A DNA stretch of 18,683 bases from Candidatus Caenarcanales bacterium (lineage in GTDB: Bacteria; Cyanobacteriota; Vampirovibrionia; LMEP-6097): assembly GCA_022447685.1 (NCBI GenBank), contig JAKVAO010000053.1:1-18683 (forward strand), read 5' to 3'. Made by a program: the position numbers and the translations under genes. This document shows positions 1-8,111 of the stretch, in pieces. Within the stretch, counting starts at the first letter, position 1; each line of letters starts with the position of its first letter. The notes under the pieces were generated by a model. It made no database searches, was not told the DNA's origin, and worked only from the letters and a program-made list of their open reading frames with translations.

Positions 1-2
1 AA

Positions 3-68
3 AGATTAGGACAATCTGCTATTCTAGCTTGCCAAAACATATTTGCTGCTAATTTTCAATTTACCTGA
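3..68 (+). CDS. possible C-terminal end of a plus-strand gene entering from the left
   Basis: Plus frame 3 is open from the window edge to a TGA at 66-68 and reads RLGQSAILACQNIFAANFQFT, which looks protein-like (small and hydrophobic residues, no rare codons). It would be the last 21 residues of a gene lying left of the window and converging on the minus-strand gene that stops at 102. This is too short to identify, and an open stretch of this size can arise by chance. Confidence 0.25.
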   Translation, partial: RLGQSAILACQNIFAANFQFT

Positions 69-101
69 GTAGTTACCGAATTTATGAACTATGAAAAATA
101 T

Positions 102-1181
102 CTAAACTAAAATCTCAATCAACCTCTCTATGCAAAGTAAATGTTCTTGTTTAACTTGCCCTCTCATAGGAACTATACAATCAAAGCTTGGAGCTTTAGC
201 TAGTTTATCTGGATCAACCTCTTTATTACCCAGTGAAAGTGGAAATTGATCATTTTTTTGGCTTCGAAATACTTTTAATTCATTGTCTTGTGATTTTAGA
301 TAGCTTTGGATATTTTCAATAAATAAATATGGATCTTGCTGAAATTCAGTGAAATTAAGACTGTAAGCAGCTTCTTGCTCAACTTTAAAGTCATTTGCTG
401 CTTGAATTTTATTTGTAGTAACACTAGAAATATAATCCTTCAGATACTCTTCTAAGACTTCTTGAGCGCAATAGCAGACATCTTTATATCTAGGCAGAAA
501 CTTATCCCAATATTCTTCGAGTCTTCCTTTTGATTCATTCTCGTTAGAACTCTCAGAATGAAACTCAAGAACTTTTTTAATATCAACCATCCCTTCTTCT
601 CTATTGAATTCTGGAAGCCATTCTTCCAGGTATTTATCGTTTACAAGTTTTTGGTATTTCTTCTTAAAGTTTTCTTTGATATAGTTTTCGTATTTTTTGA
701 GTTCAGCTATTTCTAAAGCTCCATTAGATTTCACCTGTAAATCCGCAAATAAATGGGTCAGCATAATGAATTCAGCAGGGTCACCACTGCGTACAAAGTA
801 CTTAAGTTATTTTTTCAGGTCAGGGTGTTTTTCATAGACGGTCTTTAAAATAAATGGTAAGTAAGCAGCATAGCCATAACCGTTAAAAATATCGTATTCA
901 CCCATTCCAGCTAAGGTATGGTCAAAAAAACCAAAATATTGTCTTTCTAAGCCTCTTGAACTTATAATTTCATCAAATCTTTCTGATATATACTCGATTA
1001 CAGCTTATGATTCTTTGATTTCTGGTTTATAGCCTGTGATTTTATGAACTTCAGCTCTATGAGCCCAATGATCTTGCTTAGAGTATTTATTTTTCAGGAA
1101 TAAAATCAAAGTTTCAGCAAATTCAAAGCTTTCTTCTGCCTGCCTGACCGTATCATCCAAAACTATTATGTCTATATTCAT
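102..1181 (-). pseudogene. unknown conserved-looking gene, interrupted by two in-frame TAA codons
   Basis: The minus frame starting at ATG 1181 (MNIDIIVLDDTVRQ...) stays coding-like to the TAG at 104-102, 360 codons in one frame. It is cut by TAA at 1007-1005 (codon 59, between KES and AVIEYISERF) and TAA at 809-807 (codon 125, between DLKK and LKYFVRSGD). No frameshift is needed to join the three pieces. The last piece can be read as a separate 220-aa ORF starting at ATG 764, but the coding character extends upstream of that ATG to the second TAA. The protein is acidic and mostly helical (EELKKYENYIKE, VLEEYLKDY), with no signal peptide or membrane segment. I recognise no family or catalytic motif. 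It starts 33 nt after the Nudix gene ends, so both were probably one operon. Most likely it is a recently inactivated gene; base-calling error or readthrough are alternatives. Confidence 0.6.
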
Positions 1182-1214
1182 ATGTTTATTTAAATATTGT
1201 TTTTATTTCAAAAA

Positions 1215-1907
1215 TTAGTAAGTTTCATTCAGAAAATTAAGTAAGGCATAAGTAGAAACCGCTACAGAAGCGCTATTCTTCGATGCATCACTTAGGTAAT
1301 TATTAATCTCTGATCTTTTAACAATATCCAACATTATTACTATGCCACAGTCTGCAGGTCTTAATATACTAAAACCATAGTCGTGTTCTTTTACTGGATA
1401 AAGTTCTTTGATATGCTCTAGCGATTCTGAAGATGCTTAGAGTATTAACAAATCAAATGTCTGTGAGGTTAGATTCCCTGATACAGCTAAGTTTTTAACT
1501 ATTGGAAATACGTTTGTCAGCTCTAGACCACTTTCTTCTGCTACTTCTTTAATGATGGCTTTGTCTGCTGTTTCAGCCCCTGGTTCATCACCGATACTTC
1601 CACCAACGAATTCTATACAAAAGCTTGCTCCACGTTCAATTTCGAGAGGCAGTCTTCTTGCTCTAGTGAAAACGATTTGATCATTATCGATATTGCCTTC
1701 TGGGTCTTTGATGAGTATTGCACCTATTGCGACTCTGTGGGCGTGTACATAAGGCCATCTCTCGACTTTAGATTCGTGAGAGTACATATTCTCTACTTTC
1801 GCTGCCTTGATTTTAAGTGCAGTGCTTTCAGAGCTGTAAATATCTGTTAAGTTATATGCTTTGCCTGTGTATGAAAAAACTTTTTCGTCTGTAAAATGTG
1901 ATGACAT
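1215..1907 (-). pseudogene. Nudix hydrolase (ADP-ribose pyrophosphatase-like), interrupted by an in-frame TAA
   Basis: A Nudix box lies at residues 106-128: G106, E112, then K120-E121-V-A-E124-E125-S-G127-L. It fits GX5EX7REUXEEXGU except that the usual Arg is Lys. The metal-binding glutamates are present. Such enzymes hydrolyse nucleoside diphosphates linked to another moiety, for example ADP-ribose or nucleotide sugars; the substrate cannot be told here. The ORF ends at TAA 1439-1437 after residue 156, but the same frame goes on with coding-like sequence (ASSESLEHIKELYPVKEHDY...) to a second TAA at 1217-1215. That gives a full length of 230 codons, closer to ADP-ribose pyrophosphatases (about 180-210 aa). 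The truncated product would lose the last third of the fold. Start ATG 1907 is preceded by AGGGAAG 7 nt upstream, a mediocre Shine-Dalgarno. It is divergent from the helicase gene and is followed by the equally interrupted unknown gene. Confidence 0.65.
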
Positions 1908-1945
1908 TTTAATCTTCCCTTTATAGATATAACGAGTTTGCGTGG

Positions 1946-1959
1946 CTTATTTTGATAAG
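1946..1959. promoter_or_regulatory. CTTAT-N4-ATAAG dyad in the Nudix/helicase divergent region
   Basis: CTTATTTTGATAAG is a perfect 5-bp inverted repeat with a 4-nt spacer. It overlaps where the -35 of the Nudix promoter would fall and lies about 30 nt upstream of the helicase -35. The same arms and spacer length recur at 6219-6232 in front of korA. This is a possible operator; the regulator is unknown. Confidence 0.35.
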
Positions 1960-1990
1960 TTTTCTAGTTGTTCTTCACAGCTTTACCTAT

Positions 1991-2018
1991 TTGCAGATAC
2001 TGAAAATCCCTATATAAT
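1991..2018 (+). promoter_or_regulatory. helicase gene promoter, predicted leaderless start
   Basis: TTGCAG (1991-1996) and a consensus TATAAT (2013-2018) are separated by 16 nt. Only 6 nt lie between the -10 box and ATG 2025, so transcription should begin at or within a base or two of the start codon. No Shine-Dalgarno is present or could be transcribed. Confidence 0.6.
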
Positions 2019-2024
2019 CTATAT

Positions 2025-5000
2025 ATGACGCTTTCCCTTGAAAGATGGAAAAACAATTTAATAGACTTTAGTAGAAGAAATAAATTACTTCACTTTAAGA
2101 AGAATTTAGGACCTTCTATTAGGTTGACTGAACCTGTATCAGATATTTTCAAAAAATTTGTTTTAGAGCAGAAGAGTCTTAATTTTAAAGCGCAAGTAGA
2201 GGTTAATAAAATTGAGGACTTTGACTCGGGTTTAGCTCCTTTCGAAGAAGAGGAAGAGCTGAGTTTCGATGATGGAGTATTCGATGTTGCACCTTTGGTT
2301 AACCCTGAATCTGAGCAGGATTTAAGTAATGTGCTTCTCACTAATAAAGAGCAGCGTGATTTGGATCAGATTTTATCTCGTTTGCGTTCTAGATCTAGAG
2401 ATAGTTTGAACGATCAGGGAGTTAATATTTTATTCTTAGCTTTTAATTTCTTGCATTGGCAGGATAAGAAAGCCTCTGATGAACAGACTTTTGAGTCACC
2501 ATTACTTTTAGTTCCAGCTTCGTTAAGCCGTAAGGGTTTAAGTGGTTCTTACAGTTTAGAGTTATTGCAGGATGAGATCAGAATCAATCCTACACTTGCT
2601 TATAAATTTAAAAGAGATTATGACATAGATATCAGTCCACTTGAGGACAGGCTTGAAGAGATTGTCTCTGAGGAGGATTTAGATATCTCTGATTTATTCA
2701 AAGAATTACAAGAGATTCTTGATAAGCATGCTGATATGAATTCTAATTGGAAAATCGTCGATGAGAATTATTTGAGTTTATTCTCTTTTGCCAAGCTTTC
2801 AATGTATCAGGATATTGAAACCAATAGCGAAATTATTAATAGTCATCCAATTGTTAAACGTATTTCTGGAGAAGATTCTAATGCAACTACTTTTAGTTTG
2901 AATCAGAATGTTGCAGATGTTAAGCCTGAGAATATTGATCAGAAGTATAAGTCTTTAGACGCAAGTCAGATATTGGATGCTGATAGTAGTCAACAAGCCG
3001 CTATCTATAGTGCAAGAGAAGGGCAGAGCTTCGTGCTTCAGGGACCGCCAGGAACAGGTAAGTCTCAGACTATAGCTAATATAATTTCAGAATCGCTGGC
3101 TCAGGGTAAGAAAATTTTATTTGTCAGTGAGAAGAAGGCAGCTCTAGATGTGGTTTTAGATAGGCTTAAGATTGCGAATCTAGATCAATTCTGTCTTGAT
3201 TTACATGGTTCTGGGCAAAGCAAGTCAGCAATTATCCAGAAACTTGCTAGTTCAAATGAAGAAGTCAAAAAGATCGCTTTGAAGGCTGATCCTGAAAACT
3301 ATGTTGAGCCTTTGGATAGACTTAAGCTTGAATTAAATGATAATTTAAGTGAGATCCATAAGCAGAGATATCCAGTGAATCTCTCTCTATATCAGCTTTA
3401 TTCTAAGTTGAGTCTTATTAATTGGGAATTGCAGAATTATCCGAAGCTTGAATTTACTATTAAAAATCTCGAGAAAATTGGTGAAAAAGAATTATACGAC
3501 TTGCGTTTCTTTTTTGAGGATCTAGGGCGAAAGTCTTTTATTATCGATAATTACAATAATTTTGTTTGGAAAAATGTCAGAGTTGAACAGATTAACTATG
3601 AACTTGAAAATGAGATTCGTTCTAATTTAATAGAATTTAAGAGTTTAGCTCAGAAACTATTTTCTCTAGCAAACCCGATTGCAGAAAAGTATTTCAGTAA
3701 AAATGTTCATAGCCTAAAAGAATTGAAATGGTTAGCTGATGCAGTTAAGCTTGCGATTGAATCGCCATTCCCTCAAGAAACTTGGCTGTCTAAGAATAAA
3801 ATTAGTGAAATAGAGTCTCTCACACTAACTGCTAAAGATAAATATAGTGAATGTGAAACCATTAAAGGTAATATCTTAGATAAGTATAGTGAGAAGTTTT
3901 TAAATTTAGATCATTTTGATTTGCTTGCTAAGTTTAAATCTAGCTATAGCGATGATAATTTCTTCAGATTCCTCAATATTAACTATTGGAAAGATGTGCG
4001 TAAGATTAAAGAGCTTGCTCTCTATGATCAAGTCAAAGGTTTGCATTCTCTAGTAAGAGATCTAGAGGAAGCGGCAAGCTTTGATAAAAAGCAGCAAGAA
4101 CTTTCTAAAGAAGAAACCAATCTGGAGATGAGTCTTGGGCATTTCTATAATAAATTTGATACTAATTGGGAAGAAACTCTCACCGCAGTTAAATGGGTTA
4201 AAAAAGTTTTAGATAAACTCGAGATCGATGAATTACCTAAATCTCTTTCTGAAATACTTGCAGAGAGTGAAAGTGATGAAGCATACAAAAAATTCAATAT
4301 CGCTGCAGGCGAATTTCTAAAAGCCTATGAACTCTTTAAAGGCTTTATGGAATTCTATTTCAAACTTTTCCCTGTGCCTAATATAGACTTGGAGTCTATT
4401 TCCTATAGAGAATTGGATGAACATTTGGATTTATTAATTAAAAATATTATTCAAATCGAAGACTGGCTTGAGTTTAAAAACCTTAGAATTACTGCTCTGA
4501 ATCTTGGACTAGGACAGCTTTTTGAGGCTCTAGTAAATGCTGATTCTGAATATAATTTCAGTAGTGAAATTCTAGAAAAAATATTCCTACAGAAGTTCTA
4601 TCAGTCTTGGATTGATAAGATCGAAATTGAAAACCCACAGATAAGAAAATTTAGTGGTGATGCTCAGGAGCTTCTAACTGAAAAATTTACTAAGCTTGAT
4701 AAAGAACAAATCGAAAATATACGTAGGAAACTTTGTGAGAAGCTTGCTCTTAATTGGCTTGAATATTCAGCTAATCCAATTAACCAAAGAGCTTTAGATA
4801 TATTCAACCTCGAGACTAATAAGAAAAAACGTCATAAGCCAATAAGGATGCTGATTAAAGAAATTCCTAATCTTCTTCAAACACTTAAGCCTTGTTGGAT
4901 GATGAGTCCACTTACTGTAAGTCGCCTATTGAGCTTAGAGAACGATTCTGAAGAGAATATTTTGGATAAATATTTCAAGTTTGATCTAATTATTTTTGAT

Positions 5001-6197
5001 GAAGCCTCGCAAATTAGAACTGAAGATGCAATTCCAGCAATCTATAGAGGGGATCAATTAATACTCGCTGGAGATACTCACCAGTTACCTCCTACTAATT
5101 TCTTTAATTCTGGCTCTAATGATGAAGACGATGAAAACTTTGAAAAAAGTACTTTTGAAAGTGTTCTTGATGAATGCTCAGTTTTCTTACCTAAAAAAGA
5201 ATTGCTTTGGCACTATAGAAGTAGGCATGAAGAATTAATTCAATTCTCGAATCATAGTATATATGATGGAAAATTGATCACATTCCCATCCTATATAAAG
5301 TCTAGCGAAGATCTAGGTGTTCATTTTGAATTAATTCCTGATGGTAAATTTGAGCGCGGAGCGCGTTTCAACAAAAAAGAAGCAAAGCGTGTCGCTGAAG
5401 CTATTCTAGAGCATTACACCAGTGATCTCAAGAATTATTCTCTAGGGGTAATTGCATTTTCTGAAGCACAGCAAATGGCTATAGAAAGAGAGTTATTGAC
5501 TGCTATCCGCAAGAATTCTGATCTGGATGAAACTGTTATTGCTGATGATCTCTTCGTTAAAAATCTGGAAAATGTTCAAGGTGATGAGCGTGATTTCATA
5601 TTCTTTAGTATTGGCTACGCTAAGGATAAGAAGAATAATCTTTCTCATAACTTTGGTCCCCTAAACCGTGAAGGTGGTCATAGAAGGCTGAATGTGGCGA
5701 TTACTAGAGCGAGAAATAAGATTAAAATCTTCAGCTCTATATCTTCTATGGATATTGATCTCAGTAGAACTAATTCTCGAGGCGCAAAAATGCTCAAGGA
5801 ATATCTTAAATACGCTGAATCCAAAACTTTAAATGTTATTAAGGCAAGCCAGCTTCAATCTCTCAACGAAACAGGTGATATGCATAGAATTATTGCTAAA
5901 ACCTTTGAGGAGAAGGGCTTTATCGTTGATAAATTCTTAGGTTCTTCTTCATATAAGCTAGATTTGGCGATTCGTAGTAAAGATAATCCAGAGCAATATT
6001 GCCTTGGTATAGAACTTGACGGTCATGTCTATAAATCTGCACATAGTGCAAGAGATAGGGAGCGCCTCAGAAGGCAGATGATGAATTCTCTCGGGTGGAA
6101 AATTGAGAAAATCTGGTCTAGAGACTGGGCTAAGAATTCAGATACAGAAACTGAAAAAATTATAAATAAATTAGCTCCAAGTACGAGTCTTATTTAA
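2025..6197 (+). CDS. DUF4011 - SF1 helicase - Vsr-like nuclease protein (Hhe-type anti-phage candidate)
   Basis: This is a 1390-aa multidomain protein. The N-terminus (WKNNLIDFSRRNKLLHF) is the start of a DUF4011 domain. Superfamily 1 (Upf1-like) helicase motifs follow: Walker A GPPGTGKS at 340-347 (K346), motif Ia (LFVSEKKAALDVV) at about 365, DEAS at 992-995 (motif II), GDTHQLPPT at about 1016 (III), WHYRSRHEEL (IV), VQGDERDFI (V) and NVAITRARN at about 1222 (VI). A long charged helical insert of roughly 600 residues separates motifs Ia and II. Residues about 1280-1375 form a REase_MTES_1575/Vsr-like PD-(D/E)xK nuclease, with LDLAI, GIELDGHVY and the tail RDRERLR...GWKIEKIWSRDW. The variant E-L-D replaces E-x-K, as is usual in this subfamily. 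ATP-driven translocation on nucleic acid coupled to cleavage is inferred. DUF4011-helicase-Vsr proteins are known as single-gene phage defence (Hhe); a house-keeping repair role cannot be excluded. The frame is intact, unlike its divergent neighbours. Confidence 0.85.
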   Translation: MTLSLERWKNNLIDFSRRNKLLHFKKNLGPSIRLTEPVSDIFKKFVLEQKSLNFKAQVEVNKIEDFDSGLAPFEEEEELSFDDGVFDVAPLVNPESEQDLSNVLLTNKEQRDLDQILSRLRSRSRDSLNDQGVNILFLAFNFLHWQDKKASDEQTFESPLLLVPASLSRKGLSGSYSLELLQDEIRINPTLAYKFKRDYDIDISPLEDRLEEIVSEEDLDISDLFKELQEILDKHADMNSNWKIVDENYLSLFSFAKLSMYQDIETNSEIINSHPIVKRISGEDSNATTFSLNQNVADVKPENIDQKYKSLDASQILDADSSQQAAIYSAREGQSFVLQGPPGTGKSQTIANIISESLAQGKKILFVSEKKAALDVVLDRLKIANLDQFCLDLHGSGQSKSAIIQKLASSNEEVKKIALKADPENYVEPLDRLKLELNDNLSEIHKQRYPVNLSLYQLYSKLSLINWELQNYPKLEFTIKNLEKIGEKELYDLRFFFEDLGRKSFIIDNYNNFVWKNVRVEQINYELENEIRSNLIEFKSLAQKLFSLANPIAEKYFSKNVHSLKELKWLADAVKLAIESPFPQETWLSKNKISEIESLTLTAKDKYSECETIKGNILDKYSEKFLNLDHFDLLAKFKSSYSDDNFFRFLNINYWKDVRKIKELALYDQVKGLHSLVRDLEEAASFDKKQQELSKEETNLEMSLGHFYNKFDTNWEETLTAVKWVKKVLDKLEIDELPKSLSEILAESESDEAYKKFNIAAGEFLKAYELFKGFMEFYFKLFPVPNIDLESISYRELDEHLDLLIKNIIQIEDWLEFKNLRITALNLGLGQLFEALVNADSEYNFSSEILEKIFLQKFYQSWIDKIEIENPQIRKFSGDAQELLTEKFTKLDKEQIENIRRKLCEKLALNWLEYSANPINQRALDIFNLETNKKKRHKPIRMLIKEIPNLLQTLKPCWMMSPLTVSRLLSLENDSEENILDKYFKFDLIIFDEASQIRTEDAIPAIYRGDQLILAGDTHQLPPTNFFNSGSNDEDDENFEKSTFESVLDECSVFLPKKELLWHYRSRHEELIQFSNHSIYDGKLITFPSYIKSSEDLGVHFELIPDGKFERGARFNKKEAKRVAEAILEHYTSDLKNYSLGVIAFSEAQQMAIERELLTAIRKNSDLDETVIADDLFVKNLENVQGDERDFIFFSIGYAKDKKNNLSHNFGPLNREGGHRRLNVAITRARNKIKIFSSISSMDIDLSRTNSRGAKMLKEYLKYAESKTLNVIKASQLQSLNETGDMHRIIAKTFEEKGFIVDKFLGSSSYKLDLAIRSKDNPEQYCLGIELDGHVYKSAHSARDRERLRRQMMNSLGWKIEKIWSRDWAKNSDTETEKIINKLAPSTSLI

Positions 6198-6201
6198 AGT
6201 T

Positions 6202-6218
6202 ATATAAAGGCTTTATAT
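6202..6218. promoter_or_regulatory. near-perfect palindrome upstream of korA
   Basis: ATATAAAG-G-CTTTATAT is an 8-bp inverted repeat around a single central G, directly after the helicase stop codon and about 30 nt upstream of the korA -10. It has no following T-run, so it is a poor terminator. An operator for the korAB promoter is more plausible. Confidence 0.35.
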
Positions 6219-6232
6219 CTTATGGGTATAAG
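6219..6232. promoter_or_regulatory. CTTAT-N4-ATAAG dyad over the korA -35 region
   Basis: CTTATGGGTATAAG has the same arms and 4-nt spacer as the dyad at 1946-1959. It covers the place where a -35 hexamer would sit (6223-6228, TGGGTA, a poor match). A bound protein could therefore act as activator or repressor of korAB. Confidence 0.35.
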
Positions 6233-6245
6233 GTTCGTATTGGGA

Positions 6246-6251
6246 TATAAT
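6246..6251 (+). promoter_or_regulatory. korA -10 box, predicted leaderless start
   Basis: A consensus TATAAT ends 8 nt before ATG 6260, putting the likely start site at or 1-2 nt before the ATG. There is no Shine-Dalgarno. The -35 region is weak and is overlapped by the dyad at 6219-6232. Confidence 0.5.
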
Positions 6252-6259
6252 TAAGATTA

Positions 6260-8104
6260 ATGGCGACTCAAGAACAGGAAAAAGAAACATTAGACTCAGT
6301 AACTATAAGGTTCTGTGGCGATAGTGGTGATGGAATGCAGCTTACAGGTACCCAGTTCACTAACACTAGTGCACTTTTTGGTAACGATATCAGCACTTAC
6401 CCTAACTTTCCCGCTGAGATTAGAGCACCTCAAGGTACTTTAGCCGGTGTTTCAGGCTTCCAAATTCATTTCAGCTCGAACAATATTCATACAGCTGGTG
6501 ATAGTTTAGACGTTTTAGTTGCTATGAACCCAGCAGCTTTCAAAACCAACATCGATGATTTGAAACAAAACGGAATTTTAATAGTTAATGAAGATGCATT
6601 TACTCCAGGGAACTTGAAGAAAGCTGGATTTATCGATGACGAAGATATTTTTGCACCTTATGAGTCTAGATCTAGAATTTTCAAAATTCCTATTACTAAG
6701 ATGACTTTAACTGCTTTAGAAGATTTCGAGATGATGGCTAAAGCTAAAGAGCGTTGCAAGAATATGTTTGCTCTTGGTTTAACTTATTGGATTTATTCTA
6801 GACCTTTGGATTCTACTATTGAGTGGTTAACTGGTAAGTTTGGTAAGAAGCCTGAGATTTTGGAAGCTAATATTAAGGCACTTAAAGCTGGTTATCACTA
6901 TGGTAATACTATTGAGGCTTTCCAGAGTACTTATGAAGTTCCTGAAGCGAAAATAGTTCCAGGTACTTATAGAAACATTACAGGTAACCAAGCTGTAGCT
7001 ATTGGTTTCGTTGCAGCAAGTGAGCTTGCTGAAAGACCTTTATTTATTGGTTCTTATCCTATTACTCCTGCTACAGATATTCTCCAAGAGCTTTCTAAGT
7101 ATAAGCATCATGGAGTTAAAACTTTCCAAGCAGAAGATGAGATTGCAGGTATTGGTTCTGCTATCGGTGCCTCATTTGGTGGTCAGCTAGCTGTTACTAC
7201 AACTTCAGGTCCTGGTATTGCTCTTAAATCAGAGTTTATGAATCTGGCTATGATTACTGAGCTTCCAGTTGTTATCGCTGATATTCAACGTGGCGGTCCA
7301 TCTACTGGTCTTCCTACTAAGACAGAGCAGACTGATTTATTACAAGTACTTTACGGTAGAAATGGTGAGAGCCCAATTCCAGTTGTTGCTGCAAAAAGCC
7401 CGTCTGATTGTTTTGAAGCTGCTATTGAAGCTTGTAGAATTGCTATTGAGCATATGACTCCAGTTGTATTCTTGAGTGATACTCAAATAGCGATTGGTTC
7501 TGAGCCATGGCAGTTACCTGATTTGGATACTTTAAAACCTTTCAATTTTAAATTCCATGAAGATCCTGAGACTTTTGCACCATACAAGAGAAATGAACTT
7601 TTAGCTAGACAGTGGGCTATTCCAGGAACTAAAGGCTGTGAGCATACTATTGGTGGTTTGGAGAAAGAAGACATCACTGGTAAAGTTAATCTTAGTCCTG
7701 ATGTGCATGAGCATATGACTGAGATTAGATCTAAGAAAGTTGATTTAATAGCTACCAAGCTTCCTCCTACAGAGATTCTTGGTGATGAAACTGGCGATCT
7801 ATTATTTGTTGGTTGGGGTAGTACTTATGGTGCTATTAGAACTGCTACTGAGAAACTTAGAAATGAGGGTTACAAAGTATCTCAAATTCATTTAAGACAC
7901 TTAAATCCTTTACCTAATGATCTTGAGAAGATTATGAGAAGCTTTAAGAATGTGGCTGTGCCTGAACTTAATCTAGGTCAGCTTTCTATGATAATTAGAT
8001 CTAAGTATTTAATTGATGCTAAAGGAATTAATCAGGTTAATACCAAGCCTTTCGCTGTCTCTGATTTGGTAGACGAAGCGAAGAAAATATTAGGAGAAGG
8101 ATAA
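6260..8104 (+). CDS. korA: 2-oxoglutarate:ferredoxin oxidoreductase, fused gamma-alpha subunit
   Basis: The 614-aa protein is the alpha subunit of a 2-oxoacid:acceptor oxidoreductase with the gamma domain fused at its N-terminus. Residues about 11-200 form the gamma part (FCGDSGDGMQLTG, PAEIRAPQGTLAGVSGFQ). Residues about 233-450 form the thiamine-pyrophosphate pyrimidine-binding domain (GNQAVAIGFVAAS, SYPITPATDIL, FQAEDEIAGIGSAIGASFGG, TTSGPGIALK, RGGPSTGLPTKTEQ). A C-terminal transketolase-like domain follows (GDLLFVGWGSTYGAIR). With korB it converts 2-oxoglutarate and CoA to succinyl-CoA and CO2, reducing ferredoxin, or runs in reverse. No 4Fe-4S ferredoxin domain is seen, as in two-subunit KorAB. 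The substrate is assigned by overall family resemblance; another 2-oxoacid is possible. korB follows after 7 nt, so the two are one operon. Confidence 0.9.
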   Translation: MATQEQEKETLDSVTIRFCGDSGDGMQLTGTQFTNTSALFGNDISTYPNFPAEIRAPQGTLAGVSGFQIHFSSNNIHTAGDSLDVLVAMNPAAFKTNIDDLKQNGILIVNEDAFTPGNLKKAGFIDDEDIFAPYESRSRIFKIPITKMTLTALEDFEMMAKAKERCKNMFALGLTYWIYSRPLDSTIEWLTGKFGKKPEILEANIKALKAGYHYGNTIEAFQSTYEVPEAKIVPGTYRNITGNQAVAIGFVAASELAERPLFIGSYPITPATDILQELSKYKHHGVKTFQAEDEIAGIGSAIGASFGGQLAVTTTSGPGIALKSEFMNLAMITELPVVIADIQRGGPSTGLPTKTEQTDLLQVLYGRNGESPIPVVAAKSPSDCFEAAIEACRIAIEHMTPVVFLSDTQIAIGSEPWQLPDLDTLKPFNFKFHEDPETFAPYKRNELLARQWAIPGTKGCEHTIGGLEKEDITGKVNLSPDVHEHMTEIRSKKVDLIATKLPPTEILGDETGDLLFVGWGSTYGAIRTATEKLRNEGYKVSQIHLRHLNPLPNDLEKIMRSFKNVAVPELNLGQLSMIIRSKYLIDAKGINQVNTKPFAVSDLVDEAKKILGEG

Positions 8105-8111
8105 TTTAATT

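Noticed and set aside
102..1907. Genome-wide reassignment of TAA to a sense codon
   Set aside because: Most other genes in the window (helicase, korA, regulator, kinase, racemase, pgi, wecB) end sensibly at TAA, so TAA functions as a stop here.
7002..7457. Plus-strand 62-aa ORFs inside korA
   Set aside because: They lie in another frame of a well-supported gene and have the low-complexity Leu/Val content of a shadow frame.
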